Source: an uncultured Succinatimonas sp.
GTDB taxonomy: Bacteria > Pseudomonadota > Gammaproteobacteria > Enterobacterales > Succinivibrionaceae
NCBI GenBank assembly: GCA_900552905.1
Contig: USBR01000053.1
Location: forward strand, 1 to 5,121
Direction of reading: 5' to 3'
DNA: 5,121 nucleotides
A program made the position numbers and the translations under genes. This document shows, in pieces, positions 1 to 5,121 of this stretch; the first letter of the stretch is position 1, and every line of letters begins with the position of its first letter. The notes below the pieces were generated by a model. The model was not told where the DNA came from. It searched no databases and worked only from the letters and a program-made list of their open reading frames with translations.

Positions 1-51
1 AGATTTTGTAGTTTTTTGCATTTCTTTATGGAATATTTTTCTACAAAATCT
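1..51. repeat. Perfect 11-bp inverted repeat upstream of a terminator
   Basis: The arm AGATTTTGTAG at 1-11 is exactly complementary to CTACAAAATCT at 41-51. The 29-nt interval between them can form a smaller hairpin (20-24 with 30-34, one G-T pair). In RNA this would be a long stem with an internal loop, ending only 3 nt before the terminator hairpin at 55. The left arm starts at the window edge, so it may be longer. It could belong to the 3' untranslated region of an upstream gene, to a small RNA ending at the terminator, or be a protein-binding site. The symmetry is certain; the function is unknown. Confidence 0.6.
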
Positions 52-54
52 GAG

Positions 55-89
55 CCCCTATGACTTAACAGTTATAGGGGTTTTATTTT
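55..89 (+). terminator. Rho-independent terminator of an upstream gene
   Basis: CCCCTATGACT (55-65) pairs with AGTTATAGGGG (70-80) through 11 base pairs, one of them G-T, closing a TAAC loop. TTTTATTTT follows at 81-89. This is a standard intrinsic terminator on the plus strand. It must serve a gene or RNA to the left of the window, since nothing inside the window precedes it. There is no good T-run on the other side, so it looks one-directional. It leaves only 33 bases before the MFS start codon. Confidence 0.85.
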
Positions 90-122
90 GGCTAAAAGCT
101 CCATTTTTGAGGTTATGTATTT

Positions 123-1313
123 ATGGCAAAGTTTACCGATCGTCAGCTAAAATTTGCTAATCTCTATTCCTTTATGGTCTTAGGCATTTTAGAAGCGGCC
201 TGGGCCCCGATGATCCCCTTTATTAAAGAGCGCTTTCTCTTAGATGAAGGGAGCTTGGGTATATTGTTACTGTGTTTAGGTGCAGGCTCTTTCTGTGCTC
301 TGCCTCTAGCTGGCAGTATGAGCGCACGTTTAGGTTGTAAAGCTTTAGTCTACCTTTCAGGTATCATCATGGCTTTGGCCTTATTTTCAGTTGCCATCAG
401 TTTTAATCTCTATTTCACCGCCTTGTTACTCTTTATCTTTGGTATGTGCACGATTGGCCTTGATATTGGTTCAAACGTCAATGCTGTTATGGTGGAAAAT
501 CAATTAAAGAAGCCCTTGATGTCAGGCTTTCACGGCGGTTATTCCTTAGGAACCTTGATCGGCGCTTTTTTAGTCAGTGCGCTTTTAAGCTTAGGAATAA
601 ATCTGATTTCTTGTTTAGCCGTGATTGTGGCCATGATCTTTATCACCATCTTCTGGGGGTGCCGCGCTTTATTTAATAAGGAAAAAGCTCAGGAAGAGAA
701 AGAGGAAGAAGCTGAGGAAGCGCTTGAAGTGTCAAAAACTCAGGGACATTCTTCCTTCTTACATCCTTTAGTCCTGATTGTGGGGCTTATGTGCTTTATC
801 ATGTACTCAACTGAGGGTGCGGTCATGAGTTGGTCGGCAGTCTTTGTCAATCAAGAGCGCGGAGTTTCCATGGAATATGCTGGCTTTATCTATACGGCCT
901 TTGCCTGTGCGATGACTACTATGCGTCTTTTAGGTAATCGTCTCGTTGAGAGTATTGGTCGACGTAAAGTGGTGGTGATCGGTGCTTTATGTGTGTCGGC
1001 AGGTTTTGCGACTACGGTAATTGTGGGTAATCTGGTCGGTGCGATTGTAGGCTTTGCGTTGATAGGTTTAGGGGCTGCGAATATTGTGCCGCAATTAGTA
1101 TCCTTTGGAGCTCATATTAAGGGCGTTAAGGTACATATAGCTATTTCTATCATCAATGCTTTAGGTTATAGCGGTATTTTAGCAGGTCCTGTGATTATCG
1201 GTTTTATTGCCGATCATAGCAGTATCTCTATGGCCTTTAGCTGTATTTCCGCTTTAGTTCTGGTGGTAGCAGTAAGTTGCTTTAGGATTATGAAACGCCC
1301 TTCTAATGTTTAA
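123..1313 (+). CDS. MFS transporter, MosC/YbjJ-like, 12 TM segments
   Basis: Inner-membrane permease of the major facilitator superfamily, 396 aa. About twelve hydrophobic segments are visible (roughly residues 12-32, 44-66, 74-92, 97-117, 140-158, 160-180, 215-236, 252-272, 282-300, 304-324, 338-362, 368-388). Motif A-like loops lie at 64-75 (GSMSARLG) and 271-283 (GNRLVESIGRR). Signatures I associate with MosC/YbjJ relatives are MSGFHGGYSLG at 133-143, EGAVMSWSAVF at 231-241, GLGAANIVP at 315-323 and ALGYSGILAGP at 346-356. The loop between TM6 and TM7 is very acidic (residues 186-202 are mostly Glu and Lys). The ATG at 123 is preceded by GAGG at 109-112, 10 nt away. An earlier ATG at 115 is out of frame and too close to that site. 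The substrate cannot be read from sequence: MosC was linked to rhizopine uptake and YbjJ is poorly characterised. No convincing promoter is visible upstream. Confidence 0.88.
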   Translation: MAKFTDRQLKFANLYSFMVLGILEAAWAPMIPFIKERFLLDEGSLGILLLCLGAGSFCALPLAGSMSARLGCKALVYLSGIIMALALFSVAISFNLYFTALLLFIFGMCTIGLDIGSNVNAVMVENQLKKPLMSGFHGGYSLGTLIGAFLVSALLSLGINLISCLAVIVAMIFITIFWGCRALFNKEKAQEEKEEEAEEALEVSKTQGHSSFLHPLVLIVGLMCFIMYSTEGAVMSWSAVFVNQERGVSMEYAGFIYTAFACAMTTMRLLGNRLVESIGRRKVVVIGALCVSAGFATTVIVGNLVGAIVGFALIGLGAANIVPQLVSFGAHIKGVKVHIAISIINALGYSGILAGPVIIGFIADHSSISMAFSCISALVLVVAVSCFRIMKRPSNV

Positions 1314-1315
1314 AG

Positions 1316-1346
1316 ATAAAGGCGGGAATCCCGCCTTTATAATTTC
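1316..1346 (+). terminator. Rho-independent terminator after the MFS gene
   Basis: ATAAAGGCGGG (1316-1326) and CCCGCCTTTAT (1330-1340) form an 11-bp perfect stem with an AAT loop, starting 2 nt after the stop codon. The following tract is AATTTC, so the U-run is formed partly by the TTT within the 3' arm. The hairpin is nearly symmetrical, and reading the other strand also gives a T-rich exit, so it could work both ways. It separates the MFS gene from the malic enzyme gene. Confidence 0.85.
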
Positions 1347-1422
1347 AAACGTTTTCAAAAACTGTAACTTGATAAAGTTCTTAAAAAAATTCATCAAAAT
1401 GAGGCACATTTGCGAAAAAATT

Positions 1423-1441
1423 GCAATTGCCAGAGCGCTCT
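1423..1441. repeat. Two adjacent short palindromes in the gap before the malic enzyme gene
   Basis: GCAATTGC (1423-1430) is an 8-bp palindrome. It is followed one base later by the 10-bp perfect palindrome AGAGCGCTCT (1432-1441). A third small dyad, ACATT-T-AATGT, lies at 1447-1457. These are symmetrical enough to be operator half-sites for a dimeric regulator of the malic enzyme gene, but short palindromes also occur by chance and I recognise no known regulator consensus. The rest of the 1341-1597 gap is AT-rich, with no ORF and no RNA gene that I can identify. Confidence 0.3.
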
Positions 1442-1482
1442 ACTGAACATTTAATGTAATTTATTTAAACTGTATCTCGAAC

Positions 1483-1512
1483 TTGTGATTTTCTTCAACG
1501 TATGGATATAGA
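1483..1512 (+). promoter_or_regulatory. Possible malic enzyme promoter and CRP-like site (weak)
   Basis: TTGTGA (1483-1488) and TATAGA (1507-1512) are separated by 18 bp, each with four of six matches to the sigma-70 consensus. This would start transcription near 1519 and leave a leader of about 80 nt before the TTG start. Overlapping the -35 is TGTGA-N6-TCAAC (1484-1499), eight of ten bases of the CRP core consensus. Both calls are weak in such AT-rich DNA. An alternative -35 (TTGATA at 1369-1374) has a better sequence but no good -10 at the right distance. Confidence 0.25.
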
Positions 1513-1586
1513 TTTGTATTACACTCTAGTCCGTAGCAAACAAAAAGATTTCGCAATTTAAATACAAGATCCATATTAAATAAATA

Positions 1587-1600
1587 GAGGTGTTATCTTG
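1587..1600 (+). promoter_or_regulatory. Ribosome binding site that sets a TTG start
   Basis: GAGGTG at 1587-1592 is a good Shine-Dalgarno sequence, with GAGG ending 7 nt before TTG at 1598-1600. No in-frame ATG lies nearby. Family proteins begin a few residues before the conserved ALAYHEFPTPGKI-type segment (here residues 12-24), so TTG is the credible initiator. Confidence 0.75.
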
Positions 1601-2854
1601 GCTATTGATCATAAAGACTTACATGATAAAGCTTTGGCTTATCATGAGTTCCCTACTCCGGGCAAGATTTCCGTTGAGCTCACCAAACCCGCTGAGACCG
1701 CTGACGATTTAACTTTAGCTTACAGCCCTGGTGTTGCTGAGCCGGTATTAGAGATCGCCAAGAACCCTGATGACGCTTATCGTTATACTGGTAAGGGCAA
1801 TAGCGTTGCTATTATCTCTGACGGTACCGCCATTTTAGGTTTAGGTAATTTAGGCCCCTTAGCCTCAAAGCCAGTAATGGAAGGTAAGGCTCTGTTATTC
1901 AAGCGCTTTGGTAAGATCGATGCTATCGATATCGAAGTTAAGCATGAGCATATCGAAGACTTTGTTACTACTGTTGAGAGTATTGCTGATACTTTCGGTG
2001 GTATTAACCTCGAGGACATCAAGGCTCCGGAGTGCTTCATCATTGAGCGTGAATTAGCTAAGAGCTGCCATATTCCGATTTTCCACGACGATCAGCATGG
2101 TACTGCCATTGTTACTACTGCAGGTATCTTGAATGCCGTTGAGCTTCAGGGTAAGAAGATTGAGGATTGTAAGGTTGTCTGCGTCGGTGCCGGTGCTGCT
2201 GGTATCGCTTGCTCTAGCTTCTTAATTGAGTGCGGTGCTAAGAAAGAAAACTTCTTTATGATCGATCGTCACGGTGTCATTAGATCCGATCGTGCAAAGT
2301 ACAATAACGGTGAGAAGCCGCGTTTCATCAACGATTCAGGTCCTAAGACCTTATCTGAGGCTATTGCTGGTGCCGATGTGCTCTTAGGTGTATCAGGCCC
2401 GGGTTTAATCTCCAATGCCGATGTTATGTCCATGGCTCCTAAGGCGGTAATCTTCGCCTGCTCTAATCCTAACCCTGAGGTTGATCCTGAGGTTGTCGCT
2501 TCTTTACGTCCTGATATCATCATGGGTACTGGTCGTTCTGATTACCCCAATCAGATCAATAACGTCCTGTGCTTCCCGTACCTCTTCCGTGGTGCTTTAG
2601 ACGTACGTGCTACCTGCATCAACTTTGAGATGAAGAAGGCTGCCATGAACGCTCTGCGTGACTTAGCTAAGGAGCCGGTACCTGAGGAAGTAGTTAAGGC
2701 TGCTTTAGTTGATCACTTAGAGTATGGCCCTGAGTACTTAATTCCTAAGCCTATGGATGCGCGTCTGTTCAAGAAGCTCTCTCGTGCTGTAGCTGTGGCT
2801 GCAGTTGAGTCTGGCGTCGCTCAGATTCCGCTTCCTGAAAACTACATGGCTTAG
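1598..2854 (+). CDS. Malic enzyme, short form (NAD(P)-dependent malate dehydrogenase, decarboxylating)
   Basis: Cytoplasmic enzyme that oxidatively decarboxylates L-malate to pyruvate and CO2 while reducing NAD(P)+. The 418-aa protein matches the N-terminal catalytic part of E. coli MaeB and stops without the phosphotransacetylase-like domain that makes MaeB about 760 aa. Visible features are the catalytic Tyr42 in AYSPGVAEP, Lys97 in MEGKA, metal ligands Glu139/Asp140 in NLEDIKAPE and Asp165 in FHDDQHGTA. The Rossmann GAGAAG lies at 197-202, then SNPNPE at 289-294 and QINNVLCFPYLFRGALD at 319-335. Asp223 at the end of the second Rossmann strand (MIDRHG) does not settle NAD versus NADP. Translation starts at TTG behind a good ribosome binding site. 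Lysine is AAG in 25 of 29 codons, unlike the mixed use in murI, which suggests high expression. In a succinate-forming anaerobe it could balance malate, pyruvate and reducing power; that role is inference. Confidence 0.93.
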   Translation: MAIDHKDLHDKALAYHEFPTPGKISVELTKPAETADDLTLAYSPGVAEPVLEIAKNPDDAYRYTGKGNSVAIISDGTAILGLGNLGPLASKPVMEGKALLFKRFGKIDAIDIEVKHEHIEDFVTTVESIADTFGGINLEDIKAPECFIIERELAKSCHIPIFHDDQHGTAIVTTAGILNAVELQGKKIEDCKVVCVGAGAAGIACSSFLIECGAKKENFFMIDRHGVIRSDRAKYNNGEKPRFINDSGPKTLSEAIAGADVLLGVSGPGLISNADVMSMAPKAVIFACSNPNPEVDPEVVASLRPDIIMGTGRSDYPNQINNVLCFPYLFRGALDVRATCINFEMKKAAMNALRDLAKEPVPEEVVKAALVDHLEYGPEYLIPKPMDARLFKKLSRAVAVAAVESGVAQIPLPENYMA

Positions 2855-2875
2855 TATCTAAGCTTAAAGATTAGA

Positions 2876-2910
2876 AAAGCCCGGCAATATTGTCGGGCTT
2901 TGTTTTTTTT
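2876..2910 (+). terminator. Terminator between convergent malic enzyme and trmA genes
   Basis: AAAGCCCGGC (2876-2885) pairs with GTCGGGCTTT (2892-2901), 10 bp with one G-T pair and an AATATT loop. A G and eight Ts follow (2903-2910). This is a strong intrinsic terminator for the malic enzyme gene, 21 nt past its stop. Read on the minus strand the same hairpin is followed by TTTTCTAATCTTT, and it lies 6 nt beyond the trmA stop codon, so it very probably terminates both genes. Confidence 0.92.
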
Positions 2911-2915
2911 ATGCT

Positions 2916-4055
2916 TTATTTGCGGCACAATTCCACAATAGTTTCAAGGTGGGGCGTATAGGGGAATTGATCGAAGAAGGCTAAAGCGCGGATTTCATGA
3001 GTCTTGCAGAGATAGCCTAAATCCTCAACTAAGGATTCCGGGCCGCAGGAGACATAGATGACGTGATCGAATTTTGCGGTGAAATCACGAGCTTCTTGGA
3101 ACTCTAAACCACTTCTTGGCGGATCGATGAGCAGTGTGTCGAAATTATAGGAGTTAATATCGATTTGCTCTTGCTGTAAACGCTTAAATTCACGCACACC
3201 CGTTAAAGCTTCAGCTACTTCAACGGCACTTAAACGTACAATCTTAGTATTAACAATCTGATTTTTTTCAATATTCTTTAAAGCTGTAGCAGTCGGTACG
3301 CGGGAGACTTCGGTAGATAAGGCTTGGCGGAAGAGATCGGCTAAGCAGACGGTAAAGGTACCGCTACCGCAGTAGAGCTCAATGAGATCGACATCTTTTT
3401 TATTGCGGCAGAGGGAGCGAGCAAAGTCGATCATATGCTGACAGGTATAGATATTAGGCTGTGAAAAATTGCCTTCAACTTGATAGAGGTAGAAATCCTT
3501 ATCCTGAGTGTGGATGGTCTCGAGAATAGTATCGGTATTAGCGAGGATTTTCTGCTTACGGGCACGACCGATAAAGTCGACATTTAAGCCTTCTTGTAAG
3601 CATTGCTCTTTAAGTTTTAAAGCCGCTTCCTTCCAGGCATTTGCGTCAAGCGGACGGTGATAGCTTAGGGAGATAATCAGATCGCCGTTTTGATTGCATA
3701 AAAATTCAGCTTCAAAGAGTTTTTTCTTTAATTCGTAATTATCCTTAACATAGGTACGTAAGAGTTCCATTCCCTTATTGATAGCGTGGCTAGCAATAGG
3801 GAAGTGCTCAACAACGATACGCTCTTTAGGATCGGTATTCGGCTTGAACATAATAAAGCTGATATTGCCATCATATTCATGAAATACCGCAAATTCAGCG
3901 CGCATACGATAATATTCAGCGGGACTTTTATAAAGCTTGGCAGGAGGGATGTCCAAACCGGCTTTTATAAACAGATTTTTCACCTCAGTGATTTTTTCAT
4001 TAAAATAGAGGTCGTAGTTTTGAGGATCAGTTGTGGTTAATAGTGGTTTGAGCAT
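2916..4055 (-). CDS. trmA: tRNA (uracil-5-)-methyltransferase TrmA (m5U54)
   Basis: SAM-dependent enzyme that methylates U54 in the T-loop of tRNA to ribothymidine; E. coli TrmA also modifies tmRNA. The 379 aa compare with 366 in E. coli. There is no TRAM domain, which fits TrmA or RlmC rather than RlmD. Seen in order: YYRMRAEF at 48-55, EGNFSQPN at 194-201 (Gln199), the SAM-binding LIELYCGSGTF at 224-234, GVREFKRLQ at 286-294, DPPRSGLE at 311-318 (Asp311), the nucleophile Cys337 in YVSCGPESL, and DQFPYTPHLE at 362-371 with the general base Glu371. The GVREF-RLQ segment and the DQFPYTPH ending are TrmA-specific in my judgement. The usual SCNP around the nucleophile is SCGP here. The start codon has AAGGA 6 nt upstream (4062-4066). 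It diverges from murI with 45 bp between them, as trmA diverges from btuB-murI in E. coli. Confidence 0.95.
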   Translation of the reverse strand: MLKPLLTTTDPQNYDLYFNEKITEVKNLFIKAGLDIPPAKLYKSPAEYYRMRAEFAVFHEYDGNISFIMFKPNTDPKERIVVEHFPIASHAINKGMELLRTYVKDNYELKKKLFEAEFLCNQNGDLIISLSYHRPLDANAWKEAALKLKEQCLQEGLNVDFIGRARKQKILANTDTILETIHTQDKDFYLYQVEGNFSQPNIYTCQHMIDFARSLCRNKKDVDLIELYCGSGTFTVCLADLFRQALSTEVSRVPTATALKNIEKNQIVNTKIVRLSAVEVAEALTGVREFKRLQQEQIDINSYNFDTLLIDPPRSGLEFQEARDFTAKFDHVIYVSCGPESLVEDLGYLCKTHEIRALAFFDQFPYTPHLETIVELCRK

Positions 4056-4086
4056 GCGCTATCCTTTGAAAACATAAAAGCATTTA

Positions 4087-4120
4087 CCCGAGATATTAAA
4101 ATGTCACAGCAAAAACTCAA
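4087..4120 (-). promoter_or_regulatory. Candidate trmA promoter with GC-rich discriminator
   Basis: Read on the minus strand, TTGAGT (4115-4120) and TAATAT (4093-4098) are 16 bp apart, each with four of six consensus matches. The -10 is followed at once by CTCGGG (4092-4087). E. coli trmA is known to have an rRNA-like promoter with a GC-rich discriminator, under stringent and growth-rate control, so the arrangement is suggestive. Transcription would begin near 4086, giving a leader of about 30 nt. The -35 would lie inside the murI coding region. No equally good promoter for murI is visible in the 45-bp gap; TTGAAA at 4066-4071 lacks a -10 at normal spacing. Confidence 0.35.
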
Positions 4121-4934
4121 GTTAAAAAGAATTCTTTTTTTCGACTCAGGTGTTGGTGGTTTATCTATTTGTCAGGCAGTAAAAAAAATCAATCCTGATG
4201 TCGAACCTGTCTATCTTTTTGACAATGAATGCTTTCCTTATGGAGAGAAAAGCGAGAGCTTTTTGATCTCGAGAGTGAGAGCTATTTTAGATGCAGCCGT
4301 AAAAAAATTCGAGCTCTCTGGCATTATTGTAGCCTGTAATACCGCAAGTACCGTAGCCTTACCTGATTTACGCGATCATATAAAGTTACCGATCATAGGT
4401 GTGGTGCCGGCAATTAAACCAGCCGCCGCCTTATCTAAAAAGAAGATCATCGCCCTCTTAGCAACCCCCGGTACCATTAACCGCAAATATACACAGGAGC
4501 TCATCCGCAATTATGCTAGTGATTGTAAGGTGATTTTGATTGGTTCCGCTAAGCTTGCACGCATTGCCGAAAATCGCTTGACCTGCGGTAATGTCGATGA
4601 GACTGAGGTGGCGGGAGTTTTAAGTGAGATTACGGAGCTTCCTGATAGCGAAAGACCAGATGTGATCGTCTTAGGTTGTACTCATTATCCTTTTGTAGCT
4701 GATGTCATCCATAAGATTGTGCCTGACTGTCAGCTTGTCGATAGCGGTATAGCTATAGGTAAGCGGGTGGATAGTTTATTTGCCGGTGAAACGATGTTGC
4801 CTGTAGAAGTAGATAAGATCGAACATAAGGCTTTTTACTTAGGAGAGCTACAAAATTATGACGATCGCTTTAAAATGTTCGAACATTTTGGCTTTACTTC
4901 TTTAAGTAGATTCAGCTTAGATGATGCTATATAG
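4101..4934 (+). CDS. murI: Glutamate racemase MurI
   Basis: Cofactor-independent racemase that converts L-glutamate to D-glutamate for peptidoglycan stem peptides; cytoplasmic and usually essential. The 277 aa are close to E. coli MurI (285). The two catalytic cysteines are Cys79 in VACNTAST and Cys193 in LGCTHYPF, with FDSGVGGLS at 14-22, FPYGEKS at 45-51 and GVVPAIKPA at 100-108. All expected active-site motifs are intact. The ATG at 4101 has only a weak GAG (4090-4092) 8 nt upstream, but it sits 13 codons before the conserved FDSG as in relatives, and no better start is seen. It is divergent from trmA and directly precedes an rRNA operon, matching murI-rrnB in E. coli. No terminator follows. 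Lysine codons are about evenly AAA and AAG, in contrast to the malic enzyme gene. Confidence 0.96.
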   Translation: MSQQKLKLKRILFFDSGVGGLSICQAVKKINPDVEPVYLFDNECFPYGEKSESFLISRVRAILDAAVKKFELSGIIVACNTASTVALPDLRDHIKLPIIGVVPAIKPAAALSKKKIIALLATPGTINRKYTQELIRNYASDCKVILIGSAKLARIAENRLTCGNVDETEVAGVLSEITELPDSERPDVIVLGCTHYPFVADVIHKIVPDCQLVDSGIAIGKRVDSLFAGETMLPVEVDKIEHKAFYLGELQNYDDRFKMFEHFGFTSLSRFSLDDAI

Positions 4935-4976
4935 ATCACAGTATTCTAAAAAATTCTTTTAAATTCAATAAATAAC

Positions 4977-5044
4977 AAAAAAGTTTAAAAAATTTTTAAA
5001 ATAATTGTTGACTTAGAAATAAAAAACTGTAGAATGTGTTTCCG
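4977..5044 (+). promoter_or_regulatory. rRNA operon promoter (P1-like) with UP element
   Basis: TTGACT (5008-5013) and TAGAAT (5030-5035) are 16 bp apart, the spacing typical of rrn P1 promoters; both hexamers match the consensus at five of six positions. Directly upstream, 4977-5007 is almost pure A/T with alternating A and T tracts (AAAAAATTTTTAAAATAA at 4987-5004), as expected of an UP element bound by the RNA polymerase alpha subunits. Transcription should start near 5042-5044. The region after the -10 (GTGTTTCC) is less GC-rich than the E. coli rrn discriminator. Only one promoter is seen, whereas E. coli has P1 and P2 in tandem. I found no convincing Fis site in 4935-4976. Confidence 0.85.
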
Positions 5045-5121
5045 TTGTCACGCAAGACAACGTTAAAAAAACCTTCAAGCAAGGTTAAGTTCTTTAAAAA
5101 TAAGTACGGACAATCTGTGTG
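5043..5121 (+). ncRNA. 5' leader of an rRNA operon precursor (partial, 16S lies beyond the edge)
   Basis: The last 13 bases, GACAATCTGTGTG (5109-5121), are identical to a stretch of the E. coli rrn leader just after boxA, as I recall it. In E. coli this stretch lies on the order of 130 nt before mature 16S rRNA. Upstream are a 7-bp hairpin at the predicted 5' end of the transcript (CGTTGTC 5043-5049 with GACAACG 5056-5062) and a second hairpin and boxA, listed separately. The window ends inside the leader, so no part of mature 16S is present. Confidence 0.85.
5070..5101 (+). promoter_or_regulatory. boxB-like hairpin and boxA antitermination element
   Basis: AACCTT (5070-5075) and AAGGTT (5081-5086) form a 6-bp stem with a CAAGC loop, followed by GTTCTTTAAAAA (5089-5100). 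The latter matches the E. coli rrn boxA region GCTCTTTAACAA at 10 of 12 positions. In E. coli boxA recruits NusB-S10 and the other Nus factors, making the elongation complex resistant to Rho within the untranslated rRNA operon. The order hairpin, boxA, conserved leader fits that system. The boxA call is stronger than the boxB call. Confidence 0.75.

Noticed and set aside
115..150. Alternative ATG at 115 for the MFS gene
   Set aside because: It is out of frame, opens only a short peptide and lies 2 nt from the Shine-Dalgarno sequence.
1369..1397. TTGAT ... ATCAA resembling an FNR site
   Set aside because: The half-sites are 19 bp apart; FNR needs 4 bp between them.
1783..2043. 86-codon open frame on the minus strand inside the malic enzyme gene
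   Set aside because: It lies fully within a clearly conserved coding sequence, resembles no known protein and is explained by the biased codon use of the sense gene.
2269..2523. 84-codon open frame on the minus strand inside the malic enzyme gene
   Set aside because: Same reasoning: a shadow of a conserved gene, with no recognisable protein features and no separate support.
3786..4040. 84-codon open frame on the plus strand opposite the start of trmA
   Set aside because: It is antisense to conserved TrmA sequence, has no recognisable domain, and murI starts later with its own signals.
1..5121. A novel multi-gene system, CRISPR array, transposon, prophage or toxin-antitoxin pair
   Set aside because: All four coding regions belong to well-known families with intact motifs. 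No repeat array, transposase, integrase, att site or small paired ORFs were seen.

Overview
The window is an ordinary chromosomal segment, most likely from a moderately AT-rich gammaproteobacterium. The best clue is the right half. Divergent trmA and murI are followed by an rRNA operon promoter and leader, which is the E. coli trmA-btuB-murI-rrnB arrangement with btuB missing. The last 13 bases are identical to part of the E. coli rrn leader as I recall it. The heavy use of TTA for leucine, the short malic enzyme and the missing btuB lead me to suggest Succinivibrionaceae (Aeromonadales), but this is a judgement without any database search.

Layout. Bases 1-89 hold a perfect 11-bp inverted repeat and then a rho-independent terminator for an upstream gene outside the window. 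Bases 123-1313 (+) encode a 12-TM MFS permease of the MosC/YbjJ-like type, closed by a terminator. A gap of about 280 bp with small palindromes and a possible promoter leads to a TTG-started malic enzyme (1598-2854, +). This is the short form without a phosphotransacetylase-like tail, and its codon use suggests high expression. A strong terminator at 2876-2910, symmetrical enough to work both ways, separates it from the convergent trmA (2916-4055, -), the tRNA m5U54 methyltransferase. Only 45 bp away, murI (4101-4934, +), glutamate racemase, is transcribed divergently. From about 4977 to the end there is an A/T-rich UP-like tract, a -35/-10 pair with 16-bp spacing, two small hairpins, a boxA-like element and the start of the conserved rrn leader. 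The 16S rRNA gene should begin shortly beyond the right edge.

How the genes relate. The four genes do not form one pathway. The MFS gene and the malic enzyme gene are each closed by their own terminator. The trmA-murI-rrn block groups growth-linked functions: tRNA modification, the D-glutamate supply for peptidoglycan, and rRNA. No terminator is visible between murI and the rrn promoter, so murI transcripts may run into the rRNA operon.

I found no mobile element, CRISPR array, defence system, toxin-antitoxin pair or evidently new system. The points worth a second look are small and mostly regulatory.
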